From Bdellovibrionales bacterium (GTDB taxonomy: Bacteria > Bdellovibrionota > UBA2428), in assembly GCA_018266335.1 (NCBI GenBank), contig JAFEAR010000160.1, positions 1-10,633 on the forward strand: 10,633 nt of DNA, given 5' to 3'. A program made the position numbers and the translations under genes. Below are positions 7,102 to 10,633 of this stretch, piece by piece (the stretch's first letter is position 1; the number at the start of each line of letters is the position of its first letter). The notes under the pieces were generated by a model. That model did no database searches, had not been told where the DNA came from, and saw only the letters and a program-made list of their open reading frames with translations.

Positions 7102-7978
7102 GGTCTACGAAGTTATTCCAAATACGCAAACCCCGGATTTTGAGCTGCGATTTTACCATGGCCTCCGGCAGCAATTCGTAGGCAATACGCGAGGGTCGGG
7201 CCACCAGACGCAGACGCATTTCCACGCGCCCATTTTGCTTATAAGCTAAAATTTCCGTAACTAGGTACTGAAGCAAATCCTCGCGCGGCATCATCCGGTA
7301 GATCATGCGCGTGATGTGACTGCTACTTACAATCGCATCCTTAAAGGTGGGACAGGCCGGCAGACTAGCCGTATCCGCCCGATAGAGAAGGCTCGAAACC
7401 CCCACCCGTTCGAACCAGAGCACCTTAAATTTGTAATCACCCGTCACGATACGGTGCCGAGTGGGCTCGTCGTATTCGTAGCGCATTTTCTCGACGGTCA
7501 CAAAGTAATCGCCGCCGCCCGGTTTGTCATTGATGCCCGGCATAACCCAGGACGAGTAAATCGATTCGTCATCGAGCATGTGCAGCACAGATTCGAGTGC
7601 TTCATCGAGAGTTTCGCCCGGCTCCGGGGCTAGCGACAAACGCACCCGCACGCGCAAATCGCCACCGCTTTTCTCTACCTGCACGTCGAGGGGATCTGCA
7701 TCGATCGGCCAATCAGCACAACCCCGATCCCACTGCGCGCGCGTAGCTTCCTCGGGGAGCGGCGTCCCCCCCAACACAATGGGACGAAAACGGTCCGCCG
7801 GAGACTCCGGCACCACGGGCGCGGCCACCTTAGTAGCCGACGAACTTTTGATCGCCTTCGCTTTTTTGCCCTCAGTGGCCAAAGTTGGCATGGCCACCAC
7901 ACTCAATGCGATCCAAAAGAAAAAGGGCCGGAGACCCCTGCGGTCTCCAGCCCCTGCTTGCTTCGGTAGGATTTTCAT
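7013..7978 (-). CDS. Secreted protein of unknown function
   Basis: A 321-residue protein I cannot assign to a family. It has a signal peptide: basic N-region (MKILPKQAGAGDRRGLR), hydrophobic FFFWIALSVVA, and a likely cleavage after PTLA (about residue 35). An Ala/Lys/Ser-rich linker follows to about residue 60, then a folded mixed alpha/beta region with an acidic stretch (ESVLHMLDDES) and aromatic strands (YFVTVEKMRYEYDEP). No catalytic motif is evident; two cysteines (in DRGCADW and LPACPTF) could form a disulfide. The ATG at 7978 follows the barrel gene's stop by 4 nt, and the intervening bases with the stop read TGAGGGG, an adjacent ribosome-binding site, so the two genes are almost certainly co-transcribed and coupled. 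A GTG at 8002 would overlap the upstream gene and is less likely. It probably acts in the periplasm beside the barrel protein. Confidence 0.75.
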   Translation of the reverse strand: MKILPKQAGAGDRRGLRPFFFWIALSVVAMPTLATEGKKAKAIKSSSATKVAAPVVPESPADRFRPIVLGGTPLPEEATRAQWDRGCADWPIDADPLDVQVEKSGGDLRVRVRLSLAPEPGETLDEALESVLHMLDDESIYSSWVMPGINDKPGGGDYFVTVEKMRYEYDEPTRHRIVTGDYKFKVLWFERVGVSSLLYRADTASLPACPTFKDAIVSSSHITRMIYRMMPREDLLQYLVTEILAYKQNGRVEMRLRLVARPSRIAYELLPEAMVKSQLKIRGLRIWNNFVDLRRSEFGAKAANRDLGAPSKAAAPKNSGR

Positions 7979-7982
7979 CCCC

Positions 7983-9494
7983 TCAGAATACGAGCTGTAC
8001 ACTTCCCGTCAACCGGTAGCGATTTTTTGCATCGCCCCAGATAATGTTCATGTTCGAGTAGGTTCCGTTCGTATTGTTCGAGTTCAAGAGCGCTTGGTAG
8101 TCAAAGCGAGCTCCGATGCTCAGGTTCTGCGTGGCCCCGAAGTTCACACCCACCCCAAGGTTACCCGTGAAGTAATCCGTGGTCCGCGACAAACCTGCCT
8201 GCCGCAGCGTTGCCGTGGTGTACGAATCATCGATGTTATACTTCTGGTACAAGTAACCCACTCCACCGACCACGTAGGGACGGAATCCGTAGGACATGTC
8301 GTATCCGAGCACTGCGTTCACACCCGCTTCGTAGCTATCCCGCGAGCGCATCGCGATGCTGTAGGGATTGATCGGACTCGGCACGCCGCCCGGGTAGCCC
8401 GCACCTACGTAGCCCGGACCACCAGGGTAGCCTGCACCAGGATAACCAGCGCCCGGGTAACCTGCCCCAGGGTAACCCACTCCGTAACCGCCCACACCGT
8501 AACCATTTTGCACGGAGAAGTTATCGCGGCCGTAGATAAAGTTACCTTCGATACCGAAGTAACGGTTCAGTTGACCTTCCATCGCCAACCCGCCCATCAG
8601 CACGTTGTTCGCGCGGAAGATGGAGTTGTTGTTGTCGAACCACCGGTAACCAATCACCGGCGCAATCTTAAATTTCGTACCCGAGAAGAATCCGCCTTCG
8701 GTAGTTCCAGCTACGGCTACTGCCGTTGCACTCGCACCCGCACCGCCAGCCGTTGCCGTAGCACCCGCCGCTGCCCCCGCGCCCATCGGAGCTACGGGAA
8801 CCGTTTGGAGGGGGGCCGTTTGGTAAGCACCCGCTGCGGCCGAAGCCGAAGCTCCTGCACCGAACTGCAGACCTTCAATGCCGCGAGCGCGCATTTTTTC
8901 GCTCTCGAGACGATCTTCTTCAATTTTCTCCATGAGGCGCTCTTCGTTCACGCGCTCACGAATGCGTTTTTCCATGCGCAGACCGCTCAAATTCGAAGCG
9001 TCTACCGCAGCTTCCTGCGCAGCCTTCTGATCCTGATCGTTCTGAATACCGATGTTAATTTGCGTACCGGTCGAGTTCGAGTTGCCCGTCGAACTTGTCG
9101 ACGCTGCCCGGGGAGCGGCGGCCATCGCATCGTAACGAGTCGCTTGCTGACCCAAAATCTGAGTTTGGGCTTGGTAAGCACTCGGCGCCGTCTGCTGTTG
9201 CTGCATCGGGCGAGCTACTTCCTGCACCGTGGGAATAGCTTGGGGCGCCATCGCCGGAGTCACCGCAACGGGCCGCTGTGCGGCTGCCGCCGGAACTTGC
9301 TGCATTGGAGCAGCCTGCACGGCCATAGGCGCCTGCGCAACGGGGGCCGCTTGCTGATTCACGGCAAGATCGCCGGCAGAAGGTTCGGTGGGGGGATCAA
9401 TTTCGATGAGCTGGGCGTGGGCGAAGGATCCGATGACCGAAAAGGTCAGAGCGGAAAAAGTAACGAGTGTTTTGTACGCAATCCCTTGCTTCAT
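7983..9494 (-). CDS. Outer-membrane beta-barrel protein with repeat loop
   Basis: This 503-residue precursor has a clear signal peptide cleaved after AHA (residue 27). The mature protein begins with an Ala/Gln/Pro-rich region (28-130), a Ser/Thr/Asn stretch, a charged segment predicted to coil (about 165-208, rich in Glu and Arg), and a second Ala/Gly-rich linker (211-266). The C-terminal 235 residues read as an OmpA/OmpW-like eight-strand barrel: alternating strands such as KFKIAPVIGYRWF, YFGIEGNFIYG, SYEAGVNAVLGYDM, FRPYVVGGVGYLYQKY, and a terminal strand ending in Phe, as expected for BAM insertion. One loop carries Gly-Tyr-Pro repeats (331-370). The ATG at 9494 is fixed by the signal peptide and by GGAGG 4 nt upstream; open frame before it is leader. 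The long linker could reach into the periplasm or peptidoglycan; its role is unknown. Confidence 0.88.
   Translation of the reverse strand: MKQGIAYKTLVTFSALTFSVIGSFAHAQLIEIDPPTEPSAGDLAVNQQAAPVAQAPMAVQAAPMQQVPAAAAQRPVAVTPAMAPQAIPTVQEVARPMQQQQTAPSAYQAQTQILGQQATRYDAMAAAPRAASTSSTGNSNSTGTQINIGIQNDQDQKAAQEAAVDASNLSGLRMEKRIRERVNEERLMEKIEEDRLESEKMRARGIEGLQFGAGASASAAAGAYQTAPLQTVPVAPMGAGAAAGATATAGGAGASATAVAVAGTTEGGFFSGTKFKIAPVIGYRWFDNNNSIFRANNVLMGGLAMEGQLNRYFGIEGNFIYGRDNFSVQNGYGVGGYGVGYPGAGYPGAGYPGAGYPGGPGYVGAGYPGGVPSPINPYSIAMRSRDSYEAGVNAVLGYDMSYGFRPYVVGGVGYLYQKYNIDDSYTTATLRQAGLSRTTDYFTGNLGVGVNFGATQNLSIGARFDYQALLNSNNTNGTYSNMNIIWGDAKNRYRLTGSVQLVF
8385..8504 (-). repeat. Tandem GYPGA-coding repeats inside the barrel gene
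   Basis: Residues 331-370 of the barrel protein consist of GYGVG-type units followed by three GYPGA units, a GYPGG and two related variants. The DNA period is 15 bp. The three GYPGA units differ only at third codon positions (for example CCT/CCG, GGG/GGC/GGT, GCA/GCT), so the peptide rather than the DNA repeat is conserved. From its place between two barrel strands it should be an exposed loop. Confidence 0.85.
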
Positions 9495-9498
9495 AATT

Positions 9499-9537
9499 CC
9501 TCCAGGGGAGCATCCAGTTGCTCCCGTAAATTTTATA
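9499..9537 (-). promoter_or_regulatory. Probable promoter and 5'-UTR hairpin of the barrel gene
   Basis: On the minus strand a TATAAA (9537-9532) makes a good -10; I see no strong -35. A start about 7 nt downstream would put the first transcribed base at or next to a perfect hairpin: GGGAGCA (9525-9519), loop ACTGGA, then TGCTCCC (9512-9506). The GGAGG ribosome-binding site (9503-9499) follows at once. A 5'-terminal stem of this kind can stabilise an outer-membrane protein mRNA. The hairpin's 3' arm (CTCC) can also pair with GGAG of the ribosome-binding site, giving a competing fold. Confidence 0.5.
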
Positions 9538-9637
9538 CAGAGCCTTCTTTGCAGAGAGCGTGCCACCCCATCGCTGCACACGCAGCAGCGAGTTCAACGG
9601 TGCGAGTTCATTCGTAAAGAAGAAAAAACGGACACGA

Positions 9638-9766
9638 ATGCATCCTAAGGCGAAGTGCAAAAAGAGCGTCGAACTTCTTGTCAACGTGTCAAACATGTCG
9701 ACACACGTCCGCAAAAAGACGCTCGGGGCTCGGGATTTAGACCCTAAGCCCACGAAAAAAGGTTAA
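9638..9766 (+). CDS. Candidate small basic protein, uncertain
   Basis: A 42-residue frame opens at ATG 9638 in the gap between two minus-strand genes. The product is strongly basic at both ends (HPKAKCKKS and PKPTKKG), with a short amphipathic middle (VELLVNVSNMSTHVRKK). Codon third positions are moderately GC-rich, in line with neighbouring genes. A GTG at 9560 would extend it upstream, and no good ribosome-binding site precedes the ATG. It lies on the strand opposite to both flanking genes, so it would need its own promoter. The same bases also carry the repeats and hairpins described nearby, so the open frame may be incidental. I do not recognise a family. Confidence 0.35.
   Translation: MHPKAKCKKSVELLVNVSNMSTHVRKKTLGARDLDPKPTKKG
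9657..9751 (-). terminator. Possible terminator of the pilin-like gene
   Basis: After the pilin-like stop, the minus strand can form an imperfect hairpin, GGGCTTAGGG (9751-9742), loop TCTAAAT, CCCGAGCCC (9734-9726), followed 8 nt later by TTTTT (9717-9713). A second option is the 7-bp inverted pair GAGCGTC/GACGCTC closing a 47-nt loop and followed directly by TTTTT (9663-9659). Neither is a textbook intrinsic terminator, but together with further T-runs nearer the stop they suggest transcription ends here. Confidence 0.4.
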
Positions 9767-9775
9767 AGCAAAAAG
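9657..9775. repeat. Three GCAAAAAG elements, two of them forming an inverted pair
   Basis: GCAAAAAG occurs at 9657, 9711 and 9768, spaced 54 and 57 bp. The first two are followed by AGCGTC and ACGCTC, so GAGCGTC (9664-9670) and GACGCTC (9718-9724) are inverted repeats whereas the A-tracts run in the same direction. Read on the minus strand, each arm is followed by TTTTTGC. The candidate small ORF reads the first two copies as CKK and RKK. Confidence 0.5.
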
Positions 9776-9791
9776 CGAAACTGCGCCGGAG

Positions 9792-10559
9792 CTAATCCGA
9801 GCCCTTTTGGCCCTTGGTGGTGACGGCCACCGCCCCCCCCAAAAGGACGATGGCAATAAGGGCCCCCAATTTAACCAAGGTAAAGAGGTCCATGTCGCGG
9901 CAACTGCCTCCCCCCCGGGATTCTTCCTCGCGGGCGGCCGCTTTTTTCTTCTGGGCTAGAGCCTCACCCGAAGCCGTATCCTCTTCGTCACTTGGCCCGG
10001 CCGTAGGATCTTTCGGATCTTCCTTCTTGTCCTTTTTTGCCTCGTCCGTCTTCTTGGTGTCCAAGTCATCCAGGGGCGCGTTGGCCTTGCCGCCAGCCTT
10101 CGTCGCCTTGTTCTTTTTCTCTTCCGCGCTTAGAGCGTTGTTGGAGCTGCCCGCTCCCCGCGAGTCGGCCGTTTTGCCCAGGCCGCTACCGGCATCCTTG
10201 CCATTGGGTCCACCGTTGGGGCCGCCGCCATTACCCGGACCTCCGTTGCCCGGGCCACCGCTGCCCGGCCCGTTCGGCCCGCCGCCCTTTGAGGTATCCG
10301 GCTTAAAGTTGTTGTTCGCTCCGCTGAGTTTGGAGTCGATGCCTTCATATTTTTTGGGATCGCCAAAGAACCAGGCCACGGGAATGCCTAGCTTTTCCTG
10401 CGCCACCACGGCGCTCGTTTGGTCCGCAATGTTCTTCTGAATTTTATCCATGTACGGGCGAATCACGCCCATCATGACGCCCACGATGCTCCCGGCGATA
10501 ATCACCGTCATGAGGATGTACTCGATCATGACCTGACCGCTGCGCCGCGAGGTCACCAC
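9792..10559 (-). CDS. Pilin-like protein with a second C-terminal membrane segment
   Basis: A 255-residue protein with an N-terminus typical of Flp/class III pilin-like proteins: short basic leader (MVTSRRSG), probable prepilin-peptidase cleavage between Gly8 and Gln9, Glu at mature position 5 (Glu13), and a hydrophobic helix to about residue 33. Most of the rest is unlike a pilin. Residues 92-120 are Gly/Asn/Pro-rich (GGPGNGG-type), and 144-215 are highly charged (Lys/Glu/Asp), probably disordered. A GGGSC motif (216-220) is followed by a second membrane segment (about 224-247) and a short tail with two lysines. Start: GTG at 10559, with GGGGAG 10 nt upstream; an in-frame stop lies just above, and the alternative GTG at 10556 changes one residue. 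It starts 6 nt after the mpl stop, so the two are probably co-transcribed. Function unknown; a double-anchored envelope tether is one possibility. Confidence 0.85.
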   Translation of the reverse strand: MVTSRRSGQVMIEYILMTVIIAGSIVGVMMGVIRPYMDKIQKNIADQTSAVVAQEKLGIPVAWFFGDPKKYEGIDSKLSGANNNFKPDTSKGGGPNGPGSGGPGNGGPGNGGGPNGGPNGKDAGSGLGKTADSRGAGSSNNALSAEEKKNKATKAGGKANAPLDDLDTKKTDEAKKDKKEDPKDPTAGPSDEEDTASGEALAQKKKAAAREEESRGGGSCRDMDLFTLVKLGALIAIVLLGGAVAVTTKGQKGSD

Positions 10560-10565
10560 TGGATT

Positions 10566-10633
10566 TTAGCTCCCCGACTTTGCGAGCATGCCATGGAGGC
10601 CGCCGAAGGGTCCGTTAGACATCACTAGCGCTA
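10566..10633 (-). CDS. mpl: C-terminal end of UDP-MurNAc:tripeptide ligase (partial)
   Basis: Only the last 21 codons and the stop (TAA, 10568-10566) lie in the window. They encode a tail beginning ALVMSNGPFGGLHGML. This closely matches the C-terminus of Mpl, the Mur ligase that reattaches the recycled tripeptide L-Ala-gamma-D-Glu-meso-DAP to UDP-MurNAc, where the motif is usually 'LVMSNG.FGGIH..LL'. Mpl is a cytoplasmic enzyme of peptidoglycan recycling. Its final codons contain the GGGGAG that serves the next gene. The call rests on one short motif, and another Mur-type ligase is possible. Confidence 0.68.
   Translation of the reverse strand, partial: ALVMSNGPFGGLHGMLAKSGS

Noticed and set aside
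9495..9581. An extended start for the barrel protein at 9581
   Set aside because: It would bury the signal peptide behind 29 residues and read through the GGAGG site and leader hairpin.
7578..9617. A 679-codon plus-strand open frame antisense to the barrel and secreted protein genes
   Set aside because: It is a shadow of two well-supported minus-strand genes (signal peptides, good ribosome-binding sites, barrel strands). Its translation is rich in Arg, His, Ser and Thr without family features, as expected from GC-rich antisense frames.
10200..10286. A collagen-like Gly-X-Y domain in the pilin-like protein
   Set aside because: The stretch is Gly/Asn/Pro-rich but does not hold a strict three-residue period, so it is better called a flexible low-complexity linker.

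Overview
The window looks like chromosomal DNA of a GC-rich, LPS-bearing Gram-negative bacterium. Three things support this: Kdo and heptosyltransferase-type genes, a peptidoglycan-recycling ligase tail, and an outer-membrane beta-barrel protein ending in Phe. A short 'SGQ..IEY' class III (Flp-like) pilin leader, a Cys-cluster GT9 enzyme and a Fur protein of delta-proteobacterial flavour make Bdellovibrionota or a related delta-proteobacterial lineage my best guess. That is inference; no 16S or other marker is present. I saw no rRNA, tRNA, CRISPR array, insertion sequence or phage gene.

Layout. (1) 1-370 is non-coding or uncertain; it holds a perfect 22-bp palindrome and a partial second copy 96 bp away. 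(2) 371-5151 (+) is a very tight five-gene operon: argS, a GT9 heptosyltransferase-like gene, waaA (Kdo transferase), a Fur-family regulator and a 68-residue membrane protein. Junctions are +4, -4, -4 and +6 nt, two of them ATGA stop/start overlaps. (3) 5175-6449 (-) is a CNNM/CBS/CorC transporter-like protein that converges on the operon. (4) 6478-7101 (+) is an unrecognised exported, possibly lipid-anchored protein, divergent from the CNNM gene by only 28 bp. (5) 7013-9494 (-) is a two-gene unit: an outer-membrane beta-barrel with a long low-complexity N-terminal region, then a secreted protein of unknown function. The tail of the second gene overlaps the convergent 6478-7101 gene by 89 bp. 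(6) 9495-9791 is a gene gap with a probable promoter, a 5'-UTR hairpin, repeated GCAAAAAG elements, a possible terminator and a candidate small basic ORF on the opposite strand. (7) 9792-10559 (-) is an odd pilin-like protein with a pilin leader/helix at the N-terminus, a Gly/Asn/Pro-rich and charged middle, and a second membrane segment at the C-terminus. (8) 10566-10633 (-) is the C-terminal tail of an Mpl-type Mur ligase, cut by the window edge.

The common theme is the cell envelope. The strongest oddities are the double-anchored pilin-like protein, the GYPGA-repeat barrel with its hairpin leader, the Fur regulator coupled to LPS genes, and non-canonical active-site motifs in the ArgS, GT9 and WaaA proteins.
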